From NCBI GenBank assembly GCA_027622115.1, contig JAQBZS010000021.1, forward strand, positions 1-18,263: DNA of 18,263 nt, given 5' to 3'. The notes beneath the pieces are model-generated. The model did no database searches and had not been told where the DNA came from. It was given only the letters and a program-made list of their open reading frames with translations. This document shows positions 7,993 through 16,311 of the stretch, piece by piece. This stretch comes from Planctomycetota bacterium (GTDB taxonomy: Bacteria; Planctomycetota; Planctomycetia; Planctomycetales; Planctomycetaceae). The first letter of the stretch is position 1, and each line of letters begins with the position of its first letter. Position numbers and translations under genes: made by a program.

Positions 7993-9438
7993 TCACGCCA
8001 GAACTTCACGCACCACGCGTGCCGGTTCGACGCCCGTCAGCTTTGCATCTAGGCCCTGTAGCTTGTGCGTGAATCGCTGATGGTCGATGCCCAGACAGTG
8101 CAGCAAGGTCGCGTGGAAGTCGCGGACGTGCACGATGTTTTCGGCGATGTTGTAACCGTAATCGTCGGTTGATCCGTAACTCACGCCGCCTTTGATGCCG
8201 CCACCCGCCATGCCGATGGTGTAACACCGGGGATGATGGTCGCGACCGTTCGAGCCCTGCGTGTAGGCTGTTCGACCGAATTCTCCGCCCCAGACGATCA
8301 GCGTGTCTTTCAACATGTCTCGCTGCTTGAGATCGTTGATCAACGCGGCCGTGGGTTGGTCCGCGGCTTTGGCCTGCCGTTCGATGCCACCCTTGAGGCC
8401 GCCGTGCTGATCCCAACCCGCGTGGAACAGTTGCACGAATCGCACGCCCTTTTCCGACAGGCGTCGAGCCAGCAGGCACTGATAGGCGAACGTGCCTTGT
8501 TTTTGGACGTCCGGTCCGTAGGTGTCGAGCACGTGTTTGGGTTCGTCGGAAAAGTCGATCAACTTCGGCACCGACGTTTGCATGCGGTACGCCATTTGGA
8601 ACGCATCGATCCGAGCGTCGATTTCCGGGTCGCCGACTTGCTGCTTCTTCAACGCGTTGAGCTTGCCGACCGCGTTAAGGATGCGGCCGCGATTTTCGTG
8701 GTTGATGCCGGTGGGGTTCGACAGAAACAGCACTGGGTCTCCGGTGGATTGGAATTGCACGCCCCGATACTTGGCGGGCAGAAACCCATTGTGCCAATAG
8801 CGGCTCAGCAACGGCTGCTGCGTGACGCCGCTGGTCATCACGATGTACGCGGGCAAGTCTTCACATTCGGAACCCAAGCCGTAGTGCAGCCACGATCCCA
8901 TCGCCGGCCGACCAGGAATTTGCCGCCCGGTTTGCAGAAAGGTCATCGCCGGGTCGTGGTTGATCGGTTCGCTTTGGATGGACTTGATGAAGCACCAGTC
9001 GTCTGCGGTCTTGGCCATGTGCGGCAGGACCGAACTGAACCATTGGCCGGACTTTCCGTGCTGCTTGAAGGTAAATGGCGAACCAAACGCAGCGAATCGC
9101 TTTTGGCTGCGCGTCATCAACGTGACTCGCTGCGTCCCGAGGATCGACTTGGGAATGTCCTTGCCGTTGTCCTGGGAGAGTCGCGGTTTGGGATCGAACA
9201 GGTCCAGGTGCGACGGCCCACCGGACTGGAAGAGGTAGATGACTCGTTTGGCTTTGCCGGGGAAGTGGCCACCATTGAGCGCGCCGGTATCGATCGACTT
9301 CTTCGCCGCCGCGGAATCAGCCGCATTCACGCCCGTCGATTCCAACAGCGACGATGCGGCAATCATGCCGAATCCGGACGCCGTGCGAGTGAGAAATTCG
9401 CGACGAGCGGATCGGAACGTGGATTGGTCAAGTGTCAT
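7993..9438 (-). CDS. DUF1501 family exported protein paired with a DUF1549/DUF1553 gene
   Basis: The 481-residue protein begins with a twin-arginine signal (ARREFLTRTA, residues 11-20) and a likely cleavage near NAA (38-40), so it should be exported. The body is a typical DUF1501 protein: YLFQSGGPSHLDLFDPKP, NHDPAMTFLQTGR, AYQCLLARRLSEKGVRFVQ, HAGWDQHGG, and WGGEFGRTAYTQGSNGRDHHP near the C-terminus. The family belongs to the alkaline phosphatase-like fold group, with substrate unknown. It is divergent from the cytochrome/DUF1549/DUF1553 gene, with 134 nt between the two chosen starts. Those families usually occur as neighbours, so they are probably functional partners with a shared control region. 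It is only distantly similar to the other DUF1501 protein in this window. Confidence 0.95.
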   Translation of the reverse strand: MTLDQSTFRSARREFLTRTASGFGMIAASSLLESTGVNAADSAAAKKSIDTGALNGGHFPGKAKRVIYLFQSGGPSHLDLFDPKPRLSQDNGKDIPKSILGTQRVTLMTRSQKRFAAFGSPFTFKQHGKSGQWFSSVLPHMAKTADDWCFIKSIQSEPINHDPAMTFLQTGRQIPGRPAMGSWLHYGLGSECEDLPAYIVMTSGVTQQPLLSRYWHNGFLPAKYRGVQFQSTGDPVLFLSNPTGINHENRGRILNAVGKLNALKKQQVGDPEIDARIDAFQMAYRMQTSVPKLIDFSDEPKHVLDTYGPDVQKQGTFAYQCLLARRLSEKGVRFVQLFHAGWDQHGGLKGGIERQAKAADQPTAALINDLKQRDMLKDTLIVWGGEFGRTAYTQGSNGRDHHPRCYTIGMAGGGIKGGVSYGSTDDYGYNIAENIVHVRDFHATLLHCLGIDHQRFTHKLQGLDAKLTGVEPARVVREVLA

Positions 9439-9572
9439 GGTTGAACTCGTGGTGCATTGGATTGCTGAGAAGAGGATATAAGATACCGAGAATCTGCTGC
9501 CGAGTCACAAGGACGCACATTCGCAGGCTGCGACACTGGGCAAACGGCACCTCCGCAATTGGGACAATCTTC
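9439..9572. promoter_or_regulatory. Divergent intergenic region between the DUF1501 and cytochrome/DUF1549/DUF1553 genes
   Basis: Both genes must be expressed from this short region if the chosen starts are right. There is an AT-rich patch (GGATATAAGATA, about 9473-9484), but no matching -35 box at normal spacing, so no promoter is assigned. Confidence 0.35.
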
Positions 9573-12344
9573 GTGAAACTCGAATTACTTGTCATCCGAA
9601 TTGCCGTCCTTTGGACACTCGTGGCGATCGCGCCGACGGTGGTTGCGGAGTTGGAACCGACTGAAGCCGAGCGATTGTTCGCCATCAAGGTCTATCCGTT
9701 GCTCCGAGAAAAATGCCTCGGGTGCCACGGCGCGAAACCGGCCGAACTTGAGGGTGCATTCGATATCCGCTCGCGAGCCGCGCTGTTGCGCGGCGGGGAG
9801 TCTTACGGCCGAAATGTGCTGGTTCCCGGAAACGCGGCGAAGAGCAAGCTGTATGAAATGGTCCGTCGCATCGATCCAGACTTAGCGATGCCGCCCAAAG
9901 ACGCCGAGCGACTGACGCAACACCAGGCGTGGTGGATTCGCGATTGGATCAACGGTGGCGCGCCGTGGCCCAGCGATGATCGCATCAAAGCAATCTACGA
10001 CCAGTACGCGAAAGGCGTCACCGTCAAGACCAGGGGCGGCCTGAGCGACGACTGGACCGATCGCAAGTACCAGCCCGAAAACTTGTGGGCCTATCAGCCG
10101 CTGTTGCACGATGGCGGGCGATTCAAAGCGAGCGAGAAGAATCCCATCGACGCTTTGATCGACGAACAACTCGTTGACCGAGGATTGGAGCCCGCTCCAG
10201 TGGTCGATCGCCGAACGCTCATCCGACGCGCGTCGTTTGACCTGCTCGGGCTGCCGCCGACTCCAGCGGATGTCGACAAGTACGTGAACGACGCCCGCGA
10301 CGATGACGCCGCGTTTCAGGCACTCGTGGAACGCTTGCTGGCCAGCCCACATTACGGTGAACAATGGGGCCGACATTGGCTGGACGTCGTCCGTTACGCC
10401 GACAGTTCCGGGTTCGCCAACGATTGGGAGCGTCCGAACGCGTGGCGATATCGCGACTACGTGATTCGAGCCTTCAATGCGGACAAGCCCTACGACAAGT
10501 TTGTGCGCGAGCAAATCGCGGGGGACGAAATCGATCCGAACGATCCCGAGTTGTTGATTGCTGCGGGGTTCTTGCGAATGGGACCGTGGGAACACACCGG
10601 CATGAGCGTGGCCAAGGTCACTCGCCAACTGTTCCTGGACGACATCACCGATTCCGTCGGTCAAGTGTTTCTCGCACACGCCTTGCAGTGTTGTCGCTGC
10701 CATGACCACAAGTTCGATCCGATCCCCACGCTAGACTACTACTCGATTCAGGCCGTGTTCGCGACGACGCAATTTGCCGAAGTTCCAGCTCCGTTTCTGA
10801 AGATCGAAAACCTCGCCGGCATGGACGAAGACCGACAATTCCACCGGGCACGCACCATCGCAAATCAAGAACTGATCGAGGAATTGAATCGCCGCAAGCG
10901 TGCCAACGAACGCAAGTGGTTTGAGCAAGAAGGCTTGCCGTATCGGACTCGCGAGGAAGCGGTCCGAGCAAAGGCTCCTGGCAAGCACATCCCACCCAGA
11001 AACGTGTTGAGTACGCCGAACGACTTTGGACAGGAACGCATTGTTCGCAAGTGGCAGCAGCGGTTCGCGCTGGAGTCTGGACGATTTCAACCGATCGCAT
11101 ACACCGTCTACAGCGGTAAGACGCGTTTGGTCTCGAAAGCCACGACGCAATTCCAGAAGCCTGCCGACCCGCTGAAAGTCGGCGTGCTCGAACAGACCCG
11201 CATCCTCAAGGGCGGCAGCATTTCTTCGCCCACCGCATCCGTCGTGCCCGGCGTGCTGAGCGCTGTTCCCGGTGGCTTGGAATTCGCCGTGCCGAATTCG
11301 CCAACTGGTCGCCGGACCGCGTTCGCAAACTGGATTGCCGATTCCAACAACACGCTGACGGCTCGCGTGATGGTCAATCGCATTTGGCACTACCACTTTG
11401 GTCGAGGCATCGCCGGCAATCCCAACAACTTCGGCGCGACCGGAGAAAAGCAGACTCATCCCAAGCTGCTGGACTGGCTGGCTGGCGAATTCATCAACAG
11501 CGGTTGGTCGATCAAGCACATGCATCGCGTGATCATGAATTCGAAAACGTATCGTCGATCGGGACGTCATCCGCAGCCGGAGTTCGTGCGCGAGCGGGAC
11601 CCGCAAGGTGACTCGTACGCGGTCTTTCTTCCGAGGCGCTTGGCGGCGGAAGAGTTGCGTGATTCGATGTTGGCGGTGTCCGGTGAACTCAACCCGGACA
11701 TCGGCGGCATCTCAATTCGACCGGACATGAACCTGGAAGCCGCGCTGCAACCAAGAATGATCATGGGCACGTTTGCACCGTCCTATTTGCCGAACGCCAA
11801 ACCGGCTCAACGTAATCGGCGAACGATCTACGCCATCAAACTTCGCGGGCATCGCGACCCGTTCCTGGAAACGTTCAATCAACCGGGCAGCGACAAATCC
11901 TGCGAGATCCGAGACTCGTCGACGGTCACGCCGCAATCGCTCACGCTTTTGAACAGCGAGGAAATCGGCGATCGCGCATTGGCATTCGCCGTACACGTTT
12001 TGAAGGACGCGAAGTCGGATCAGGCAGCGATCCAACGCATTTACCAAGCAGCATTCGGCCGAGCAGCGGACGGTGATGAAACAGCCGCCGCGATCACGCA
12101 TTGGCAGAAGATGGTACGGATTCAGGCCGAGATCACTTATCAGCCACGCAAGTTCCCCACCACGGTTGTGCGGCGAGCCAACGAAGAGAATACGGGCGAG
12201 ACGTTCAGCTTTACCGAGCGACTATCCGTCTACGAGGAGTATGTCCCCGATCTCCAGCCACATCAGGTGGATGCCCGGACTCGCGGGCTCGCCGACGTGT
12301 GTTTGGCGATCTTGAATTCCAATGAATTCGTTTACGTCTATTGA
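9573..12344 (+). CDS. Planctomycete cytochrome c (PSCyt1) + DUF1549 + DUF1553 exported protein
   Basis: The GTG at 9573-9575 gives 923 residues with a clean signal peptide (hydrophobic residues 5-24, cleavage after VVA). The frame is open back to 9432, but that part looks non-coding and would bury the signal. Domains in order are a planctomycete cytochrome c-type domain with CLGCH (48-52) and a candidate Met ligand in AMPP (~106); DUF1549 (~190-400), starting NPIDALIDEQL, with HYGEQWGRHWLDVVRYADSSG and a second CxxCH (373-377, in CCRCHDHKFDPI); and DUF1553 (~575-860), with ANWIADSNNTLTARVMVNRIW and HPKLLDWLAGEF. The protein is predicted to be exported and perhaps binds haem c. No enzyme activity is established for the family; a role in polysaccharide use is often suggested. 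It is divergent from its DUF1501 partner. Confidence 0.95.
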   Translation: MKLELLVIRIAVLWTLVAIAPTVVAELEPTEAERLFAIKVYPLLREKCLGCHGAKPAELEGAFDIRSRAALLRGGESYGRNVLVPGNAAKSKLYEMVRRIDPDLAMPPKDAERLTQHQAWWIRDWINGGAPWPSDDRIKAIYDQYAKGVTVKTRGGLSDDWTDRKYQPENLWAYQPLLHDGGRFKASEKNPIDALIDEQLVDRGLEPAPVVDRRTLIRRASFDLLGLPPTPADVDKYVNDARDDDAAFQALVERLLASPHYGEQWGRHWLDVVRYADSSGFANDWERPNAWRYRDYVIRAFNADKPYDKFVREQIAGDEIDPNDPELLIAAGFLRMGPWEHTGMSVAKVTRQLFLDDITDSVGQVFLAHALQCCRCHDHKFDPIPTLDYYSIQAVFATTQFAEVPAPFLKIENLAGMDEDRQFHRARTIANQELIEELNRRKRANERKWFEQEGLPYRTREEAVRAKAPGKHIPPRNVLSTPNDFGQERIVRKWQQRFALESGRFQPIAYTVYSGKTRLVSKATTQFQKPADPLKVGVLEQTRILKGGSISSPTASVVPGVLSAVPGGLEFAVPNSPTGRRTAFANWIADSNNTLTARVMVNRIWHYHFGRGIAGNPNNFGATGEKQTHPKLLDWLAGEFINSGWSIKHMHRVIMNSKTYRRSGRHPQPEFVRERDPQGDSYAVFLPRRLAAEELRDSMLAVSGELNPDIGGISIRPDMNLEAALQPRMIMGTFAPSYLPNAKPAQRNRRTIYAIKLRGHRDPFLETFNQPGSDKSCEIRDSSTVTPQSLTLLNSEEIGDRALAFAVHVLKDAKSDQAAIQRIYQAAFGRAADGDETAAAITHWQKMVRIQAEITYQPRKFPTTVVRRANEENTGETFSFTERLSVYEEYVPDLQPHQVDARTRGLADVCLAILNSNEFVYVY

Positions 12345-12480
12345 GAAACGTCGGTGGCGAACGGGTGCGATTGGGTCATTGGCGGCGATTTGGTTTTTCG
12401 AACGGCCAAGTCTTCGGCTGACGGTTCAACGAACTTTGGGCCGGCTCGAGCCGAAGGTCGGTTCCCAATGTGAACGCGGC

Positions 12481-13038
12481 TTAGTTCGCCGTACCAAACA
12501 GCTCGGTGAGCGGCAGTTCGAATCCGGGGAGCAGGGATTTCGCAGAGAGCGTGTCCGCGCCGCTAACGATTCGCATGTCGGTCGCGGACTCGTAAACGTG
12601 AATCTCGCGGGCCGACGGGACCACGATCCAGACCTGAGTCACGCCAACCTGAAAATACTCGTTCTTCTTCTCGACGATGTCGGCGTAGGAGTTGGACGGG
12701 CTCACGATTTCGACGGCCAAATCGGGAACGACAATCCAATCCGTTCCCAGGGGAAGGTCGACGTCTGATGCCCAGCGGTTGAACGAGACGAATGCCACAT
12801 TCGGTCGGCGCTTGTGGCCCACGAGCTTCATCCAATCGAACACCATCTCTACGTGTGTCCGCCCCAGTTTGCCGGGTTTCGCGACCTGTTTGATTAGGAA
12901 CGCCAGGTCGTTTGCGAGATCGATTTCTTTTGCGCCCACGTACTTCTCCACAACCCGACCGTTGATTTCTTCCCAGAGAATGTCGCTGGGGATCTGCTGC
13001 ACGGGTGGCGGCAGTTCCAGCGGAATGGCTGTGGACAT
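12481..13038 (-). CDS. Uma2 family (DUF820) putative PD-(D/E)XK endonuclease
   Basis: The 185-residue protein has the usual length and layout of Uma2/DUF820, a PD-(D/E)XK-fold family whose members are nearly always annotated as putative endonucleases without a known target. Visible family features are the N-terminal WEEINGRVVEK strand pair, RRPNVAFVS (78-85), PDLAVEIVSPSNSYADIVEKKNEY (105-128), GVTQVWIVVP (132-141) and the C-terminal LLPGFELPLTELF. The residue normally Asp in the (x)PD motif is Asn80, while the following Glu110 and Lys124 are present, so catalysis may be impaired or the motif shifted. The ATG at 13036-13038 has no evident Shine-Dalgarno sequence. It converges on the DUF1549/DUF1553 gene and is divergent from a second Uma2 gene. 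Confidence 0.88.
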   Translation of the reverse strand: MSTAIPLELPPPVQQIPSDILWEEINGRVVEKYVGAKEIDLANDLAFLIKQVAKPGKLGRTHVEMVFDWMKLVGHKRRPNVAFVSFNRWASDVDLPLGTDWIVVPDLAVEIVSPSNSYADIVEKKNEYFQVGVTQVWIVVPSAREIHVYESATDMRIVSGADTLSAKSLLPGFELPLTELFGTAN

Positions 13039-13539
13039 GGCTCGTGCTCGCTTGCGTGTTGGGTTGGGGGTGGCGGGATCACATCGTCAGTGCGGCTTGT
13101 TCACATTACCATCGAGACCTGGATTCGTCTGCTTGATTTCGGCACGCGACTGGCCACCGCCGTCGACCCGTGTTGGTGAAATCATGAACGGTTGCGACCG
13201 ATTCGCCGTGCCGAATGGTTCGGTGAGTCAATCCACTGGAGTCAGGAATCCAAATCGTCAGTGGCCGCGTCGGGCCGCGCCGGAGGTGCGAGTGGTTCCA
13301 CCCTTTTCAGTTCCGGGACGTGAAATGGAAATGGATTCATGAGACTATTGCGTCATCCTGGAAGTGCCGTCGCGGGCGAGGCAGCCAGTGATCGCAAATT
13401 GCCAGGCAAACTGTCGCTACAACAACTGCCAATCCATGAGCTGCGTTCCCTTTGTCCCATCCCCCTTTTTCAGATAGCTTCTAGCCAACGAATGGGACGA
13501 CTGAACAACTTGATGCTCGGCACATCAGCAGGTGACGAA
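13039..13539. other. 500-nt intergenic region between two divergent Uma2 genes
   Basis: The plus-strand frame of the downstream Uma2 gene is open from 13339, but its upstream part has no protein-like character, so the region is treated as non-coding. Near its right end, 13489-13506 closely repeats the 3' end of the downstream Uma2 gene, possibly debris of a duplicated copy. No clear promoter was found. Confidence 0.5.
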
Positions 13540-14142
13540 ATGGCAACCGAAACAATCGCTGAAAGGCTGTCGCCGCAGTCGAACGGCATGCTGATGACGG
13601 CCGACGAATTTGATTCGGCCGACGCTGAGCCTGGTTGGCGTTACGAACTGATTCGAGGAGTCGTGATTGTGGTACCAGCACCATTGGAACAGGAACGAGA
13701 CCCGAACGCAGAACTCGAATACCTTCTACGGCAATACCGCTATCAACATCCGCAGGGCCACCATTTGGACAAGACGCTTCCCGAGCATGACATCCAAGTT
13801 GGAGACGATCGGCGGCGAGCCGACCGGGCGATCTGGACGGGATTGGGTCGCCGACCGAAGCGAGGAGAAACGCCATCAATCGTCGTCGAGTTCGTGTCAG
13901 CGGGGCGTCGCAGCCGGACGCGTGACTACGACGAAAAGCGAAAGGAATACTTGGGTGTTGGTGTCCGCGAGTATTGGATTATCGATCGCTTTACATCTTC
14001 GATGATGGTCTATTCCCGGTCCGCTGCCGGGTACGACAACAAAGTTCTCGAACGGGACGACGTGTATTCCACGGACCACCTGCCGGGGTTCGAACTGCCG
14101 CTCGCACGTTTGTTCGATTTAGCGGACGAATGGGACGATTGA
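13540..14142 (+). CDS. Uma2 family (DUF820) putative PD-(D/E)XK endonuclease
   Basis: From the ATG at 13540 the protein has 200 residues. This start is preferred because AGGTGA lies just upstream (13529-13534) and because it leaves a normal Uma2 length; the frame is open back to 13339. Family features are TADEFDSADAEPGWRYELIRG (20-40), RRADRAIW (92-99) with Asp95 in the position of the PD motif, IVVEFVSAG (114-122) with Glu117, DYDEKRKEYLGVGVREYWIID (129-149) with Lys133/135, and LPGFELPLARLF near the end. The acidic D/E/K set is complete, unlike the neighbouring Uma2 protein. Nuclease activity is inferred from the fold only. It may be transcribed alone. Confidence 0.88.
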   Translation: MATETIAERLSPQSNGMLMTADEFDSADAEPGWRYELIRGVVIVVPAPLEQERDPNAELEYLLRQYRYQHPQGHHLDKTLPEHDIQVGDDRRRADRAIWTGLGRRPKRGETPSIVVEFVSAGRRSRTRDYDEKRKEYLGVGVREYWIIDRFTSSMMVYSRSAAGYDNKVLERDDVYSTDHLPGFELPLARLFDLADEWDD

Positions 14143-14330
14143 AACGAGAAAGCCCCAGATACGGTCTGGACGCTGCGAGGTCGCGAAGTTCCTCGGTCCG
14201 AATGTTCTTGCGAGTGTCGGAAATGTGCTCAATCTGTCGACACGCGTACACATTCAACTGAGGTTGGCGAGCGAGAAAACTCCGGTTTTCGAACTGAATC
14301 CGGTTTATATTCGCGGCACACGATTTCCGG

Positions 14331-15242
14331 CTACCCAGCTGTTAGCAAGGTCTTCGCGGCTGCAGTGATCGCCGGTCGATGCGACTCGTCGATTTCACTC
14401 AATAGCGGGATCATCGGACCGGTTTCGGCAATGCCTGCCAGCGCGAGTGCCGTGTGAAGGACTCGAATCGGATTGATCGAATTCCGCAAATCTTCCAGTG
14501 GCGAAAATGTCTCGCGGATTCGTTCGGCAGTGACGTAGTCCTCGGACTTGAGTGCTCGCAGCATCTGCATCGACAGACTCGGCGCGACGCACACACAGCC
14601 GGATGTGAAACCCTGCAACCCGAAGTCCCGCAGATGCACGATCGCCGGTTGTTCGCCGATGCCGCTGACGATTCGCTTCGCGCCGACCGCATCAACCAAG
14701 CTTCGCAGGAAAGGATCGTCGGACGGATCGTCTTTGACGATTGCGTACTTAATCCACGAAATCAGCCCGTCATCGACCAAACCCTTGGCGGTTTCGACGT
14801 CTATGTAGCCGTCGTGTTTGATATACAGCACGGTCGGCTTCTCCGTCGCCTCGACAAACCGCCGGACGCCGCGACCCACGCCGGCCGGTGTGACCACGTC
14901 TCGCGTGGGCAAGATCATGGCGGTCGGGAACGAGAAATCACGCAGGATCGCGGCTTGGTCCATCATCGTGCCGAACGCCGGTCCCACCGATGGAATCACG
15001 AGAGTTTCGGCGGCGGCAATGTCGACCAGCATGCCGAGCAACTCGGCGAATTCGCTCACCGCCACGTGATAGAGAATCGCGTTGCCGCCATAGAGCAACG
15101 TCGTCACTCCGCCCGACTCAAGGTGTCGCACGATCTTTTGGTTGTTGTCTCGACAGAGTCGACCGTCTTGTGATCGAGCCAATGGTGGTACGGAAATTAC
15201 GGACCCGGCGAGTGTCTCCGGTGTGATCTGAGTCGTTTTCAT
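14331..15242 (-). CDS. Dihydrodipicolinate synthase (DapA)/N-acetylneuraminate lyase superfamily protein
   Basis: The 303-residue protein is a class I aldolase-type (beta/alpha)8 barrel of the DapA superfamily. The probable Schiff-base lysine is Lys165 in SWIKYAIVKDD, and the partner tyrosine is Tyr140 in PTVLYIKHDGY. Other family segments are HLESGGVTTLLYGGNA (40-55), IPSVGPAFG (83-91) and IVSGIGEQPAIVHLRDFGLQGFTSGC. The loop that in true DapA reads G-T-T-G-E is YGGNA here, so it is unlikely to make dihydrodipicolinate. The substrate is probably another 2-keto acid or sugar acid, which the sequence does not reveal. It lies 25 nt downstream of the secreted-protein gene on the same strand, so it is probably the last gene of a guaB-led unit. 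Confidence 0.85.
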   Translation of the reverse strand: MKTTQITPETLAGSVISVPPLARSQDGRLCRDNNQKIVRHLESGGVTTLLYGGNAILYHVAVSEFAELLGMLVDIAAAETLVIPSVGPAFGTMMDQAAILRDFSFPTAMILPTRDVVTPAGVGRGVRRFVEATEKPTVLYIKHDGYIDVETAKGLVDDGLISWIKYAIVKDDPSDDPFLRSLVDAVGAKRIVSGIGEQPAIVHLRDFGLQGFTSGCVCVAPSLSMQMLRALKSEDYVTAERIRETFSPLEDLRNSINPIRVLHTALALAGIAETGPMIPLLSEIDESHRPAITAAAKTLLTAG

Positions 15243-15267
15243 GGAAGTCTCTCTTGCGGTTCGCCGA

Positions 15268-16311
15268 TCACGGGAACAGGAAGAACATCCCCGTGTAGAA
15301 GGCCAGCGTGGTCGAGAATGCGTCTTCGTTCAGCGGCACTTGGTGGTACAGATACGGCACGCATTCGCCTGGTCGATAGAAGCCGAGCGTGTAACGTTTT
15401 TTACAGATTGGATCGATCGCCGTCGAATACGGCAGCCCGAACAACTGCACGCCGAACCGAGCCGTCGAGACGAAGGGCTGCACCAATTCATGGTGCGTGT
15501 GACCGTAGCGTTCCAACGTCGGGTCGTCGAAGTACAACGGCATGTGGTACAGATTCGACGCTTCCCACGTGAAAACCCGCTCGGTCAAATTGCGTTCTTG
15601 ATACGGTTGGCTGGGTGGGTCCAACTCGACCGGCACGACTCCGGTTGCACGTTCGATGTCGCTGGGAATGTAGTCATGAAACGGCTGGATCTCGGTGATC
15701 TTGCGGTGCAACGGATCGCCGTCCCCGTCCGAGAACGGGCTCGGTTTCACCGGTTGGGCGGCATCCTGCTTTTCAGGCTGCAACAACGCATAACCGAATG
15801 GGGACTCGGCTCCCGAAGTGCGTTGTCCCGGCGATTGGATCTCCGCAAACAGACCACGATCGGCCGGCTGTGGAGTCGTCACGGGTCGCGCACTCTGAGG
15901 AATCCGCGATGCCGTGGTCGCCGGTGCGGGTCGTCGTGAGGATTCGCGAAACGTCGATGGATCAAGTGAATTCGCGAAGGGTCGCTTGCTGTCAGGCAGC
16001 GACCAAGTTTGTTTAGTTTCTTCCCAGCGTTGACCTGGCGAACGTTTTCGCAGGCGACCGAGCGGCCCGGAATCCATCGGGTCGGCGCGTTGCACGGATT
16101 CGCCCGGCAGCGTGCCGCCAAAAGGATCGTTCCCGTTGAGTGGGTCTTGTGCCTGAGCGACGTGCGAAGTCACCAAAACCACCGCGACCGCCAACACGGA
16201 ATGCAGCCGAGTGCGAATCGCGTCCTGGCGATCGCGACAAGGCTCAGGCCGATTCGACAGGTGAATGTTCGGCGGAGTAATTTGGAGACTCTTGAGTGAT
16301 GGCAATGTCAT
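15268..16311 (-). CDS. Planctomycete secreted protein of unknown function, overlapping the 3' end of guaB
   Basis: The 347-residue protein has a hydrophobic segment at 37-53 (VLAVAVVLVTSHVAQAQ) ending in a good signal peptidase I site (AQA, 52-54). A Pro/Ser-rich, apparently disordered stretch (~55-235) follows, then a more ordered C-terminal ~95 residues: NLYHMPLYFDDPTLERYGH, LVQPFVSTARF, YTLGFYRPGECVPYLYHQ and a Phe-rich end. This C-terminal pattern resembles an uncharacterised planctomycete family, and I can give no function. With the ATG at 16309-16311 it overlaps guaB by 68 nt and has an unusually long, 36-residue region before the hydrophobic segment. No in-frame ATG gives a shorter version, so a non-ATG start (for instance ATT near residue 32) is possible. 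It is probably co-transcribed with guaB. Confidence 0.8.
   Translation of the reverse strand: MTLPSLKSLQITPPNIHLSNRPEPCRDRQDAIRTRLHSVLAVAVVLVTSHVAQAQDPLNGNDPFGGTLPGESVQRADPMDSGPLGRLRKRSPGQRWEETKQTWSLPDSKRPFANSLDPSTFRESSRRPAPATTASRIPQSARPVTTPQPADRGLFAEIQSPGQRTSGAESPFGYALLQPEKQDAAQPVKPSPFSDGDGDPLHRKITEIQPFHDYIPSDIERATGVVPVELDPPSQPYQERNLTERVFTWEASNLYHMPLYFDDPTLERYGHTHHELVQPFVSTARFGVQLFGLPYSTAIDPICKKRYTLGFYRPGECVPYLYHQVPLNEDAFSTTLAFYTGMFFLFP

Noticed and set aside
8233..9444. 403-codon plus-strand open frame opposite the second DUF1501 gene
   Set aside because: It is an antisense shadow of a well-supported DUF1501 coding sequence with no family features.
9432..9572. Upstream ATG start for the cytochrome/DUF1549/DUF1553 gene
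   Set aside because: It would overlap the start of the divergent DUF1501 gene and place ~47 charged, non-signal-like residues before an obvious signal peptide that begins at the GTG at 9573.
12412..12456. Possible terminator between convergent genes (CTTCGGCT...AGCCGAAG with an internal CGGCTCGAGCCG palindrome)
   Set aside because: The loop is 29 nt and no T-run follows on either strand, so it does not fit an intrinsic terminator.
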